Source: Pseudomonadota bacterium
Lineage (GTDB): Bacteria; Pseudomonadota; Gammaproteobacteria; Burkholderiales; Rhodocyclaceae
Assembly: GCA_018241665.1 (NCBI GenBank)
Contig: JAFEDK010000007.1
Span: 62,001-126,000 of the forward strand
Length of the DNA stretch: 64,000 bases
Reading direction: 5' to 3'
Below the pieces are notes generated by a model. That model was not told the origin of the DNA, did no database searches, and saw nothing but the letters and a program-made list of their open reading frames with translations. Position numbers and translations under genes: made by a program. Of this stretch, positions 37,297-45,533 are shown in pieces; the stretch's first letter is position 1, and each line of letters starts with the position of its first letter.

Positions 37297-37318
37297 GCTC
37301 CCAATACTGCAGTTTCGA

Positions 37319-37346
37319 TGGCCGGCCGATGAGGTCGGCCATTTTT
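37319..37346 (+). terminator. rho-independent terminator of the thiolase-to-SDR operon
   Basis: TGGCCGGCC at 37319-37327 pairs with GGTCGGCCA at 37333-37341 (one G-T pair), loop GATGA, then five T residues. Confidence 0.88.
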
Positions 37347-37502
37347 CATTGCAGGAAGGAAGAGGGCGGACTAGTTCAAGCAAGGGATGGCAGGGGCTGT
37401 GGCGACGTCGACAATGCATGCAGATACCCCACGGCGAGACAACCTGAAGCCGCTGGGGACGAAACGGAAGGGCGCATACGCGTCGTGTACAGAAGCGAGT
37501 GG

Positions 37503-39158
37503 ATGGAGATGACTGGCGAACGCGATTCCATGGAATTCGACGTCCTGATCGTAGGCGGCGGCCCGGCGGGCTTGTCGGCGGCGATCAGGCTCAAGCAACT
37601 GGCCGCTGAAAAGGGCCAGGACGTTTCGGTGTGCCTGATCGAGAAGGCCGCCGAGATCGGCGCGCATATTCTCTCTGGCGCCGTCATCGATCCACGCGCC
37701 CTCAATGAACTCTTCCCCGACTGGAAGGCGATGGGCGCCCCGCTCAACACGCCGGTCTCGGAAGACCGGGTGATCTTCCTGTCGGAAACCGGCGGACGCC
37801 AGATCCCCAACGGCCTGCTGCCGGAGGCCTTCCACAACGAAGGCAACTACATCGTGCGCCTGGGCAACCTGGCCAAGTGGCTCGGCGAGCAGGCCGAGGC
37901 GCTGGGCGTCGAGGTCTATCCGGGCTTTGCCGGCGCCGAGTTGCTGTTCGACGACCAGGGCGCGGTGGCCGGCGTGATCACCGGCGACATGGGCGTGCTC
38001 AAGGACGGCAGCCAGGGGCCCAACTTCCAGCCCGGCATGGAGCTGCGCGCCAAGTACACCTTCTTCGCCGAAGGCTGCCGTGGCCACCTGGGCAAGCAGC
38101 TCGAAGCGAAGTACGCGCTGCGCGACGGCGTCGATCCGCAGACCTACGGCATCGGCCTCAAGGAGCTGTGGGAGATCCCCGCCGGCCAGCACGTGCCGGG
38201 CCTCGTCGTGCATACGGCCGGCTGGCCGATGGATACGGCCACCTACGGCGGCGGCTTCTGCTACCACCTGGAAGGCAACCTGGTGTCGGTCGGCTATGTG
38301 GTCGGCCTCAACTACACCAATCCGTATCTGTCGCCCTTCGAGGAGTTCCAGCGCTACAAGACGCATCCGGAAATCCGCCAGTTCCTCGAAGGCGGCAAGC
38401 GCCTCGCCTACGGCGCCCGCGCGATTGCCGCCGGCGGCCTGCAGAGCCAGCCGAAGCTGGTCTTCCCGGGCGGCGCGCTGATCGGCGACGACGCGGGCTT
38501 CCTCAACGCGGCGCGCATCAAGGGCAGCCATGCGGCAATGAAGTCCGGCATGCTGGCCGCCGAAGCCGCCTTCGAGGCCCTTGCCGCCGGCCGTGCCCAG
38601 GACACCCTGAGCGCCTTCCCGGCCAGCTTCAAGGCCAGCTGGCTGCACGCCGAGCTGCACAAGACCCGCAACTTCAAGCCCTACATGAAGAAGGGCCTGT
38701 GGCTCGGCTCCTTCCTGTTCGGTGCCGAGCAGAAGCTCTTCGGCGGCAACGTACCGTGGACGCTGCACAACCACGCCGACCACACGACGCTGCGTCCGGC
38801 CGCCGAATGCCAGCCGATCGCCTACCCGAAGCCGGATGGCAAGCTGACTTTCGACCGGCTCTCGTCGGTGTTCCTGTCCAACACCAACCACGAGGAAGAC
38901 GAGCCCTGCCATCTGCAGCTGAAGGACGCCGCGGTGCCGATCGCCATCAACCTGGCCAAGTACGACGCCCCCGAGCAGCGTTACTGCCCGGCCGGTGTGT
39001 ATGAGATCGTGCGCAGCGAAGAGGGCGACAACCCGCGCCTGCAGATCAACGCCCAGAACTGCATCCACTGCAAGACCTGCGACATCAAGGACCCCACCCA
39101 GAACATCAACTGGGTCGTTCCTCAAGGCGGCGAAGGGCCGATCTACCAGGGGATGTAG
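37503..39158 (+). CDS. etfD: electron transfer flavoprotein-ubiquinone oxidoreductase
   Basis: Membrane-associated ETF dehydrogenase of about 551 residues, passing electrons from ETF to ubiquinone. It has the FAD-binding motif [17 protein letters not shown] near the N-terminus, the quinone-binding middle part ([20 protein letters not shown]) and a C-terminal [4Fe-4S] site with C495, C520, C523 and C526 ([10 protein letters not shown]). The ATG at 37503 is chosen; ATG codons at 37509 and 37530 are possible and no clear ribosome binding site decides. The 206-bp upstream gap contains the terminator above and, at 37368-37373, only one half of the shared dyad. Confidence 0.93.
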   Translation: MEMTGERDSMEFDVLIVGGGPAGLSAAIRLKQLAAEKGQDVSVCLIEKAAEIGAHILSGAVIDPRALNELFPDWKAMGAPLNTPVSEDRVIFLSETGGRQIPNGLLPEAFHNEGNYIVRLGNLAKWLGEQAEALGVEVYPGFAGAELLFDDQGAVAGVITGDMGVLKDGSQGPNFQPGMELRAKYTFFAEGCRGHLGKQLEAKYALRDGVDPQTYGIGLKELWEIPAGQHVPGLVVHTAGWPMDTATYGGGFCYHLEGNLVSVGYVVGLNYTNPYLSPFEEFQRYKTHPEIRQFLEGGKRLAYGARAIAAGGLQSQPKLVFPGGALIGDDAGFLNAARIKGSHAAMKSGMLAAEAAFEALAAGRAQDTLSAFPASFKASWLHAELHKTRNFKPYMKKGLWLGSFLFGAEQKLFGGNVPWTLHNHADHTTLRPAAECQPIAYPKPDGKLTFDRLSSVFLSNTNHEEDEPCHLQLKDAAVPIAINLAKYDAPEQRYCPAGVYEIVRSEEGDNPRLQINAQNCIHCKTCDIKDPTQNINWVVPQGGEGPIYQGM

Positions 39159-39175
39159 CGGTACAAACCGTTTCA

Positions 39176-39259
39176 GGGGAATGCCACTTCAGCAGGGACG
39201 GGGGAAATTGCCTCCCTCTCCTCAGAAGACTTCCCGTTCCTGCGGCATTCCCCATTTTT
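39176..39259. terminator. long bidirectional terminator hairpin
   Basis: GGGGAATGCC at 39176-39185 pairs with GGCATTCCCC at 39244-39253, and the inside continues with GCAGG/CCTGC and ACGGG/CCCGT pairing; ATTTTT follows on the plus strand. It separates the convergent ETF-QO gene and the transporter gene. Confidence 0.82.
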
Positions 39260-39283
39260 CTTCAGATCCGCCGCGGCGCTGCG

Positions 39284-40627
39284 TCAGGCCGTCGTCGGCT
39301 GGCTGGCCGGTTGCCGGCTGCGGTGCAGCCCGAACATCAGCATCGTGATGCCGGCGACCACTGCCGGCAGGCCGACGATCATGAACACCGAGGACAGCGG
39401 CAGGTTCATCGTAAGCATTGCACCGCCGCCGACCGAGCCGAGCACCGAACCCATCCGGCCGACGCCGTTGGCCCAGCTGACGCCGGTGGCACGGCAGTCC
39501 GTCGGGTAGAAGCTGGCGGACAAGGCATTGGCGCCCACCTGGGAGCCGGACACGCAGAAGCCGGCGCAGAACACCGCCAGGCCGGCCAGCACGGGATTGC
39601 CCGAGAGGCTGCCGATCGCCGCGATGAACAGGCCGGCGAGCATGTAGCTGGTGGCAAGGACGCGGTGCGGCGCGAGGCGGTCCATCAGCCAGCCGAGCAC
39701 GATGGCGCCGACGGTGCCGCCGACCTGGAACATCGTGGTGACCAGCGAGGCGGTCTTGAGGGAGACACCGGTGCTCTTGATGAAGGTCGGCAGCCAGCTC
39801 GACAGCAGGTAGATGACCAGCAGGCTCATGAAGAAGGTCAGCCACAGCAGCAGGGTGCCGCGCAGCAGATCCGGCCGGAACAGGTGGCTGACCGGCATGC
39901 CTGCGGGCTTGTGATGGCTGACGACGAAATGGGCCTTGTCGAAGTCCTGAGCGGGATCGATGCGGCGCAGCGTAGCGGCGACCCGGTGGAAGCCCTTGTT
40001 CTCCATCACCAGGTAACGTACGGATTCCGGCAGGCGCCAGACCAGTACCGGCAGCAGCGCCAGCGGCAGGACGCCGCCGAGCATCAGCACCGAGCGCCAG
40101 CCGTAGGCTTCGACGAGATGGGCCGAGGCCAGCCCGCCCAGCGCGGAGCCGACCGTGAAGCCGCAGAACATCGCCGTGACGAGGAAGGCGCGCCGTTTGT
40201 CGGGGCAGAACTCGGAGGTCAGCGTCACCGAGTTGGGCATTGCGCCGCCGAGGCCGAGGCCGGTCAGGAAACGCCAGATCACCAGTTCGCTGGCCGAGCC
40301 CGAATAGGCTGACAGCAGGCTGGCGAGGCCGAAGAACAGCACGCAGGTAATGAGGACGCTCTTGCGCCCGAAGCGGTCGGCAAGGGGGCCGAACAGGAAG
40401 GCGCCGGCCATTAGGCCGGCCAGGCCGGCACCGAACAGCGGCGCGATGTCACCCGGCGTTAGCTGCCATTCGGCGCGGATGGCCGGCGCGAGGAAGCCGA
40501 TGGCAGCGGTGTCGAAACCGTCGATGGCGACGATCAGGAAGCACAGCACGATGATCAGCACCTGGTAAGGGCTGAGGGCGTGGTGGGCGATGAAGTCCGT
40601 GACGTTCACGGTGCGTTGGGTGGGCAT
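39284..40627 (-). CDS. MFS transporter, aromatic acid:H+ symporter (AAHS) family
   Basis: Inner-membrane carrier of 447 residues with twelve predicted helices, starting at the ATG at 40627 after AGGAGA. The first helix carries IDGFDTAAIGFLAP, the aspartate-containing signature of the AAHS family, and the loop between helices 2 and 3 carries GPLADRFGRKSVL. Family members import benzoates such as 4-hydroxybenzoate, 3-hydroxybenzoate or gentisate. As last gene of the gentisate operon it most likely takes up 3-hydroxybenzoate or gentisate. It is set apart from the preceding gene by 175 bp that hold a REP-like element. Confidence 0.9.
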   Translation of the reverse strand: MPTQRTVNVTDFIAHHALSPYQVLIIVLCFLIVAIDGFDTAAIGFLAPAIRAEWQLTPGDIAPLFGAGLAGLMAGAFLFGPLADRFGRKSVLITCVLFFGLASLLSAYSGSASELVIWRFLTGLGLGGAMPNSVTLTSEFCPDKRRAFLVTAMFCGFTVGSALGGLASAHLVEAYGWRSVLMLGGVLPLALLPVLVWRLPESVRYLVMENKGFHRVAATLRRIDPAQDFDKAHFVVSHHKPAGMPVSHLFRPDLLRGTLLLWLTFFMSLLVIYLLSSWLPTFIKSTGVSLKTASLVTTMFQVGGTVGAIVLGWLMDRLAPHRVLATSYMLAGLFIAAIGSLSGNPVLAGLAVFCAGFCVSGSQVGANALSASFYPTDCRATGVSWANGVGRMGSVLGSVGGGAMLTMNLPLSSVFMIVGLPAVVAGITMLMFGLHRSRQPASQPTTA

Positions 40628-40700
40628 TGTTTGTCTCCTGCTGTTTTGTTTTTGTGAGTCGGTGCTGCCGGGGCCGATTACCCGTGGGGGTAGAGTTCCT

Positions 40701-40779
40701 TGTGGGGGCGAATTCATTCGCCCGCGGTGCCTTTTCCGCCGATAGCGGGCGAATGAATTCGCCCCCACAGAAAAGGCAC
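40701..40779. repeat. paired REP-like inverted repeat
   Basis: Two 25-bp arms, 40701-40725 and 40745-40769, are perfect inverted copies. Each contains the near-self-complementary core GGGCGAATTCATTCGCCC or its complement. In addition GTGCCTTTTC in the spacer (40727-40736) is repeated as GAAAAGGCAC just outside the second arm (40770-40779). This gives two alternative foldings: one long hairpin, or two stacked hairpins. Such intergenic palindromes are known in pseudomonads and relatives, where REP-associated tyrosine transposases spread them. It lies inside the gentisate operon and may stabilise or attenuate the transcript. Confidence 0.85.
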
Positions 40780-40802
40780 TTCCACAAAAGAGCCCGGTAC
40801 GC

Positions 40803-41441
40803 CTACCCGGCGTCGGGCTGAACGGCCGGCGCGGCGCGGCGGAAGGCGTCGAGCTGCTGGCAGGCCGCGTCGATGGCCTGGATCAGCGGCCAGCGGGCGA
40901 TATCCACCTTGAAGCGGCGGGCGCTTTCCACCTGGGGCACCAGGTACACGTCGGCCAGCGTCGGCGTGTTGCCGTAGCAGAAGGCGCCGCGCTGCGGGTC
41001 GGCGGCCAGCAGGGCTTCGAGGGCGTCGAAGCCGGCGCTGATCCAGGTGGCGCACCAGGCGTTGATTGCCGTCTCGTCGCAGTGCAGCGTGTGGCGCAGG
41101 TATTCCAGGATGCGCCGGTTGTTGATTGGGTGGATGTCGCAGCCGACGATGGCTGCCAGGGCCCGCACGCGGGCGCGGGCGTCGGCATCCTTCGGCAGCA
41201 GCGGCGGCTCGGGGTGGCGCTCCTCCAGCCATTCGATGATGGCCGGTGACTGGATCAGTACCTGCCCACCGGTTTCCAGCGTCGGCACCAGCCCTTGCGG
41301 GTTGAGGGCCTTGAAGGCCGGGCCCAGGTGCTGTTCGGTGCGCAGGTCTACCGGCAGGTACTCGTAGTCCAGCCCCTTCAGGTTCAGCGCGATGCGCAAC
41401 CGGTGCGAGGTGCCGCTGCGGAAGAAGTTGTGCAGCTTCAT
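40803..41441 (-). CDS. nagL: maleylpyruvate isomerase (glutathione-dependent, zeta GST class)
   Basis: Enzyme of 212 residues converting maleylpyruvate to fumarylpyruvate. The N-terminal thioredoxin-like domain has FFRSGTSHRLRIALNLKG and NPQGLVPTLETG; the glutathione-binding IQSPAIIEWLEE follows, then the helical domain with VGCDIHPINNRRILEYLR. This closely follows NagL of the naphthalene/salicylate gentisate pathway. It starts 3 bp after the stop of the hydrolase gene, so the two are translationally linked. Substrate flow is gentisate dioxygenase, then this enzyme, then fumarylpyruvate hydrolase. Confidence 0.93.
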   Translation of the reverse strand: MKLHNFFRSGTSHRLRIALNLKGLDYEYLPVDLRTEQHLGPAFKALNPQGLVPTLETGGQVLIQSPAIIEWLEERHPEPPLLPKDADARARVRALAAIVGCDIHPINNRRILEYLRHTLHCDETAINAWCATWISAGFDALEALLAADPQRGAFCYGNTPTLADVYLVPQVESARRFKVDIARWPLIQAIDAACQQLDAFRRAAPAVQPDAG

Positions 41442-41444
41442 GGC

Positions 41445-42155
41445 TTACTCGGGAACGCCGACGGTCAGGCGGACGTCGCCGACGCCATCCACATGGCCGG
41501 TGATCACGTCACCCGACTTCACTGCGCCAACACCTTCCGGCGTGCCGGTGTAGATCAGGTCGCCCGGTTCCAGGTGGTAGAACTGGGACAGGTCGACGAT
41601 CAGCTCACGGATGTTCCAGATCAGCTTGGAGAGGTCGGAGGACTGCTTGGTCTGGCCATTGACGGCCAGGTTGATGGCGCCCGTTTCAAGCACGCCGTGC
41701 TCGCCCGCCGGGACGATCTCGCTGCACACCGCGGACTTCTCGAAGTTCTTGCCCAGGTCCCACGGACGGCCCTGTTCGCGGGCCACCAGTTGCAGGTCGC
41801 GACGGGTCATGTCGAGGCCGGCGGCGTAGCCGTAGATCAGCTCGCCGGCTTCGGCCTCGGTGACGCGGAAGCCGCTGCGGCCGATGGCCACCACCAGTTC
41901 CATCTCGTAGTGGTAGTTCTGGGTGCCGGCCGGGTAGGGCACGGTGGCGCCGGATTCGACGAGGGTGGACGGGTCCTTGATGAAGTAGAAGGGCCGCATC
42001 GTGGCCTTGTCCACCGGGCGCTCCATCTCGATGGCGTGGGCGTGGTAGTTGCGGCCGACGCAGAAGATGCGCTTGACGGGGAGGCGCGCCTCGCTGCCCT
42101 GCACGGGCAGGGAGAAGACGGGTTGCGGGTTCCACAGGTAGGTCTGCTGGGTCAT
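41445..42155 (-). CDS. nagK: fumarylpyruvate hydrolase
   Basis: Member of the fumarylacetoacetate hydrolase family, 236 residues, splitting fumarylpyruvate to fumarate and pyruvate. The metal-binding acidic residues are visible in NYHYEMELVVAIG and YGYAAGLDMTRRDLQ, and the catalytic lysine region in RPWDLGKNFEKS; IYTGTPEGVGAV is the usual C-terminal motif. It ends the aromatic route by feeding the citric acid cycle. The gap to the upstream dioxygenase gene is 35 bp. Confidence 0.93.
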   Translation of the reverse strand: MTQQTYLWNPQPVFSLPVQGSEARLPVKRIFCVGRNYHAHAIEMERPVDKATMRPFYFIKDPSTLVESGATVPYPAGTQNYHYEMELVVAIGRSGFRVTEAEAGELIYGYAAGLDMTRRDLQLVAREQGRPWDLGKNFEKSAVCSEIVPAGEHGVLETGAINLAVNGQTKQSSDLSKLIWNIRELIVDLSQFYHLEPGDLIYTGTPEGVGAVKSGDVITGHVDGVGDVRLTVGVPE

Positions 42156-42190
42156 GTCTGTTTTCCTTGGTATGGGGTGTGTGAGGTGGT

Positions 42191-43246
42191 TCAGCCGCGG
42201 TTCTCGAAGACGCCGAGCTTGCGGTGCAGCGGCGTTTCGTCGGCGATGAAGACGAAGGCCGGGCTGTTGCTGGAGCGGTTGCGCAGGCGTACCGGGGTGT
42301 AGCCGGGGGCGCAGCAGGTGTCGGCTTCGGCGAGGGCGAAGCTGTTGTCACCGATGCTTACTTCGATGCCACCCTCGATCAGGTGGAAGACCATCGCTGG
42401 CGAGCGCACGGGCAGGTCGAGCGTCTGGCCGGGTCGCAGCATCAGCGCGTAGAAGCCGAGGATGTTCTGCGCGTCGCTGCCGGTTTCCGGATTGGTGTAG
42501 GTGACCTGCACGGCGTCCAGCTCCGGCTGGTCGGCAGCCAGGGCTTCCAGCGCGGCGCGGGCTTCGACCCACGGGTAGCGCAGCATCGGGTAGGCCTTGT
42601 TCGAACGCTGGAACACCTGGGTCGGCACCACGCCGGCGCGGGCGTAGGCGCGGTCGCCACGGCCGGGCTTGACGGCCTGGGGCTCGCCGTCGATGTGGTA
42701 GGAGGCCTCCATGTAATAGACCAGCGGCAGGTCCAGCACGTCCAGCCACACCACCGGGCCGTCGCCGTCGTGGCCGTGCTCGTGCCACAGGCCGGTGGGG
42801 GTGAGGATCAGGTCGCCGCGGCTCATCGGGCACTTCTCGCCATCGACGGTGGTGTAGGCACCTTCGCCTTCGACGATCATCCGCACCGCATTCGGGGTGT
42901 GGCGGTGGGCCGGTGCCCATTCGCCGGGCAGCAGCAGCTGCATGCCCAGGTACATCGCCGCGCTGGCCTGCATCTTCTCGAGGCCGTGGCCGGGGTTGGC
43001 GAGCACCAGCACGCGGCGCTCGGCCTTCTCGATCGGAGTCAGCTCGCCGGCCTGCATCAGCAGCGGGCGGAGGGTTTCGTAGGGCCAGTGGATCGGCCGG
43101 GTGTTGGGCTGCGGCTTGCCGGCGGGCAGCACCGCGCGCAGGCTCGGCCACAGGGGCACGAGGTTCTGGCGGGTGAGCGCCTCGCGGTAGTCGAGGGGCA
43201 GGTCTTCCAGGCGCCCCAGGGTGTCGAAACGGCTTTGGTCTTGCAT
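42191..43246 (-). CDS. nagI: gentisate 1,2-dioxygenase
   Basis: Bicupin Fe(II) dioxygenase of 351 residues that opens the ring of gentisate to give maleylpyruvate. The start is the ATG at 43246 (MQDQSRFDTLGRLEDLPLDY). Iron ligands in the first cupin are H114 and H116 (PAHRHTPNAVR) and H154/H156 (GLWHEHGHDG); the second cupin begins near residue 285 (PVRSPAMVFHLIEGG). Position between the hydroxylase and hydrolase genes and the full set of pathway genes make the function secure. Confidence 0.94.
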   Translation of the reverse strand: MQDQSRFDTLGRLEDLPLDYREALTRQNLVPLWPSLRAVLPAGKPQPNTRPIHWPYETLRPLLMQAGELTPIEKAERRVLVLANPGHGLEKMQASAAMYLGMQLLLPGEWAPAHRHTPNAVRMIVEGEGAYTTVDGEKCPMSRGDLILTPTGLWHEHGHDGDGPVVWLDVLDLPLVYYMEASYHIDGEPQAVKPGRGDRAYARAGVVPTQVFQRSNKAYPMLRYPWVEARAALEALAADQPELDAVQVTYTNPETGSDAQNILGFYALMLRPGQTLDLPVRSPAMVFHLIEGGIEVSIGDNSFALAEADTCCAPGYTPVRLRNRSSNSPAFVFIADETPLHRKLGVFENRG

Positions 43247-43281
43247 GGTCGGTGTCCTGTTCGGGTTCGGATGGATGGGGC

Positions 43282-44484
43282 TCAGTCTTTGGCCAGGCAG
43301 TTGTCGGCGTTCCAGCCATACAGCCATTCCATCGCGTCGTAGAAGCGCTCCGCGCTGCGACCCTTCCACAGGTCGTTGCGCACCAGGCGCTCGACGCCCT
43401 TGGCGTGATAGATGCGGCCCATCTCGCGGGACGACAGCACGATGCGGGCGGTGCGGGCCACGCGGGAGCGCTGGTAGAGGTCGAAGGCCTTGACGAAGTC
43501 GTTGTCGTGGACGCGCAGGGCTTCGCCGAGGGTGACGGCGTCTTCCATCGCCATGCAGGCGCCCTGGGCCATGTACTGGGTAGTCGGGTGGGCGGCGTCG
43601 CCGAGCAGGGTCACGCGGCCGAAGGTCCATTGGCCGATCGGCTCGCGGTCGGCGGTGGCCCAGCGCTTCCAGCTCTTGGGCAGTTCGATCAGCTGGCGGG
43701 CCTTCGGGCAGATGCCCTGGAAGTAGCTCTGGACTTCCTCGGCGCTGCCTTCGGTGACGCCCCATTCCTCCTGCTGGCGGCTGTGGAAGGTGACCACCAC
43801 GTTGTATTGCTCGCCGCCGCGCAGCGGGTAGTGGACCAGGTGGCAGTTGGGGCCGACCCAGATGCTGGCGGCGTTCCACTGCAGGTCTTCCGGAAAATCC
43901 TTCTTGTCCACCACGGCGCGATACACCACGTGGCCGGTGACGCGGGCCGGATCGCCTACGAACTGCTCGCGCACCACCGAGCGCACGCCGTCGGCGCCGA
44001 TCAGTGCGATGCCCTTGTGGGCGTTGCCGTGCTGGTCGAACACCGTCACGCTGTCGGCGTCCTGCTCGACGCGGCTGACGTGGGTGGAAGTCAGGAACTC
44101 GACGCGGCCGGTTTCCTGGGCGCCTTCGAGAAGGGACAAGTGCACATCCACCCGGTGGATCACCGCGTAGGGGTTGCCGAAGCGCTTGCGGAAGGCCTCG
44201 CCGGTGGGGATGCGGCCGACGACGCGCTCGTCGAGGGCGTCGTGCATGACCATGTAGTCGGTATATACGGCGCGGCTGCGGGCCTTGTCGCCGACACCGA
44301 GGGCGTCGAAGGCATGGAAGGCGTTGGGGCCGAGCTGGATGCCGGCACCGATCTCGCCGATCTGTGCGGCCTGTTCGAGTACCTTGACGGAGAAGCCCCG
44401 GCGGGTCAGGGCGAGGGCGGCGGCGAGGCCGCCGATGCCGCCACCGGCGATGATGACCGGCAGCGCGTTGGGGATGGTGTTCAT
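43282..44484 (-). CDS. 3-hydroxybenzoate 6-hydroxylase (FAD monooxygenase)
   Basis: Class A flavoprotein hydroxylase of 400 residues, starting at the ATG at 44484 after CAGGAGA. The FAD/NADH motifs are IIAGGGIGGLAAALAL near residue 12, IGADGVRSVVRE and LLGDAAHPTTQYMAQGA. The LEQAAQIGEIGAGIQLGPN segment is shared by 3-hydroxybenzoate 6-hydroxylases and salicylate hydroxylases. Since the next enzyme in the operon is gentisate dioxygenase, conversion of 3-hydroxybenzoate to gentisate (as by NagX, XlnD or MhbM) is most likely. Salicylate 5-hydroxylation is less likely, as that enzyme is usually a multi-component Rieske system. First gene of the gentisate operon. Confidence 0.88.
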   Translation of the reverse strand: MNTIPNALPVIIAGGGIGGLAAALALTRRGFSVKVLEQAAQIGEIGAGIQLGPNAFHAFDALGVGDKARSRAVYTDYMVMHDALDERVVGRIPTGEAFRKRFGNPYAVIHRVDVHLSLLEGAQETGRVEFLTSTHVSRVEQDADSVTVFDQHGNAHKGIALIGADGVRSVVREQFVGDPARVTGHVVYRAVVDKKDFPEDLQWNAASIWVGPNCHLVHYPLRGGEQYNVVVTFHSRQQEEWGVTEGSAEEVQSYFQGICPKARQLIELPKSWKRWATADREPIGQWTFGRVTLLGDAAHPTTQYMAQGACMAMEDAVTLGEALRVHDNDFVKAFDLYQRSRVARTARIVLSSREMGRIYHAKGVERLVRNDLWKGRSAERFYDAMEWLYGWNADNCLAKD

Positions 44485-44502
44485 GGCGTCTCCTGGTTTG
44501 AT

Positions 44503-44516
44503 TTGATGTAGATCAA
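44503..44516. promoter_or_regulatory. FNR/Anr-type box
   Basis: TTGATGTAGATCAA is a perfect TTGAT-N4-ATCAA dyad, the consensus of FNR/Anr/Dnr regulators. Its near end is 18 bp upstream of the 3-hydroxybenzoate 6-hydroxylase start codon. Being so close to the gene, a bound regulator would more likely block than activate transcription. Confidence 0.6.
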
Positions 44517-44551
44517 GTGTGGAAGACGCCAACTATTTTGAAAACGCAATC

Positions 44552-44583
44552 TATCGAATAGGCTGATTTCCGTTATCGAATAG
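44552..44583. promoter_or_regulatory. direct repeat TATCGAATAG, possible operator
   Basis: TATCGAATAG occurs at 44552-44561 and 44574-44583, exactly 22 bp apart, which is two helix turns. Each copy is itself nearly palindromic. It probably binds a dedicated regulator of the gentisate operon; no regulator gene is adjacent. Confidence 0.55.
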
Positions 44584-44613
44584 TTGTTGGAGCTAAACGT
44601 GCGCTCTACGAGG

Positions 44614-45519
44614 TCAGGCGATGTCTGGCCGGCGCAGCAGCGGCTCGCCCATGCGGATTGGGCTGCCTTCGCCGATGCCGGCACACAGGCTGAAGCCCTT
44701 CGGCGCGAAGACGATGATCGTCGAGCCGTGCTGGAACCAGCCCATCTCCTGGCCCTTGGCGAAGCGGGCGGTGCCCGGGATTTCGTTGGGGCCCCGGTAG
44801 CGGAGGTGCAGCAGCACGTCCAGCCAGTGCAGGCGGATGCAGGCGACGAGGATCGCCGCCACCGGCACCAGGGTCAGTGGGGCGCCGTCGGCCAGGCGCG
44901 TGCGGATCACCGCCCGCTCGTTCTTGCAGTACAGGCGCTCGACCCGCTTGAGGGCCGGCGGATTGACGTTCCACACGTCGCCGGAGATGTAGGTGACGTG
45001 CTCCACGTCCAGGTCGGCCGGGGAATGAAAGCGGTGGTACATGCTCGACTTGAGGCGCAGCGTCACGTAGCTGCCGTCCCGGTAGGTGTCCACCAGCGCC
45101 GGGTCGCCGAGCAGGTCGAGGAGCGGGTAGGGTGCGCCCTTGGCTTGCAGCGCGGTGACGCCGTCGAGCGTGCCGCAGGCGCCGACGATGGCATCGCAGG
45201 GGCTGCTGAGGACTGTCGGGTCGCTGTCGATGGTCCGCGCACCGTCCTTCAGCTCCCGCGTGAAGCAGTCGTGCATGCTGCGGAATTCCTGCTTCTTCGC
45301 TTCCGACAGGTCCAGGTCGGCGAAGGTTTTCCATATCGCGATGGACAGGCGTGCAACGAGGGGATGTTCGATCTTGCTGAACCAGCCGACGAAACGGGTC
45401 AGCAGCGCGCGCGGCAGGCGGTTGGTGAGCAGGAAGTTGAGGTCTTCCTGGTCGGTGAGGCGGGCAAGCAAACGGGGACTTTTCATGGTTCTGTAACTGG
45501 GGTCGGTTAAATCGTTCAT
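44614..45519 (-). CDS. phosphatidylserine decarboxylase-related protein
   Basis: Protein of 301 residues of the phosphatidylserine decarboxylase family, making phosphatidylethanolamine at the inner membrane. The family's self-cleavage site LGST is present as HGST with the serine at 266, and YHRFHSP holds the conserved histidine; SPCDAIVGACG carries the conserved aspartate. The proenzyme would split at the glycine-serine bond to form a pyruvoyl group. The start at 45519 leaves only 14 bp to the divergent aminotransferase gene; an ATG at 45486 is an alternative. Whether this is the housekeeping enzyme or a second copy cannot be told. Confidence 0.86.
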   Translation of the reverse strand: MNDLTDPSYRTMKSPRLLARLTDQEDLNFLLTNRLPRALLTRFVGWFSKIEHPLVARLSIAIWKTFADLDLSEAKKQEFRSMHDCFTRELKDGARTIDSDPTVLSSPCDAIVGACGTLDGVTALQAKGAPYPLLDLLGDPALVDTYRDGSYVTLRLKSSMYHRFHSPADLDVEHVTYISGDVWNVNPPALKRVERLYCKNERAVIRTRLADGAPLTLVPVAAILVACIRLHWLDVLLHLRYRGPNEIPGTARFAKGQEMGWFQHGSTIIVFAPKGFSLCAGIGEGSPIRMGEPLLRRPDIA

Positions 45520-45533
45520 CTTTCAGTTGTGGA

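Noticed and set aside
37368-37373. Half of the shared dyad (TAGTCC on the minus strand) upstream of ETF-QO
   Set aside because: Only the left half is present, in the orientation away from the gene, and the GGACGATG half is missing. Not counted as an eighth site.
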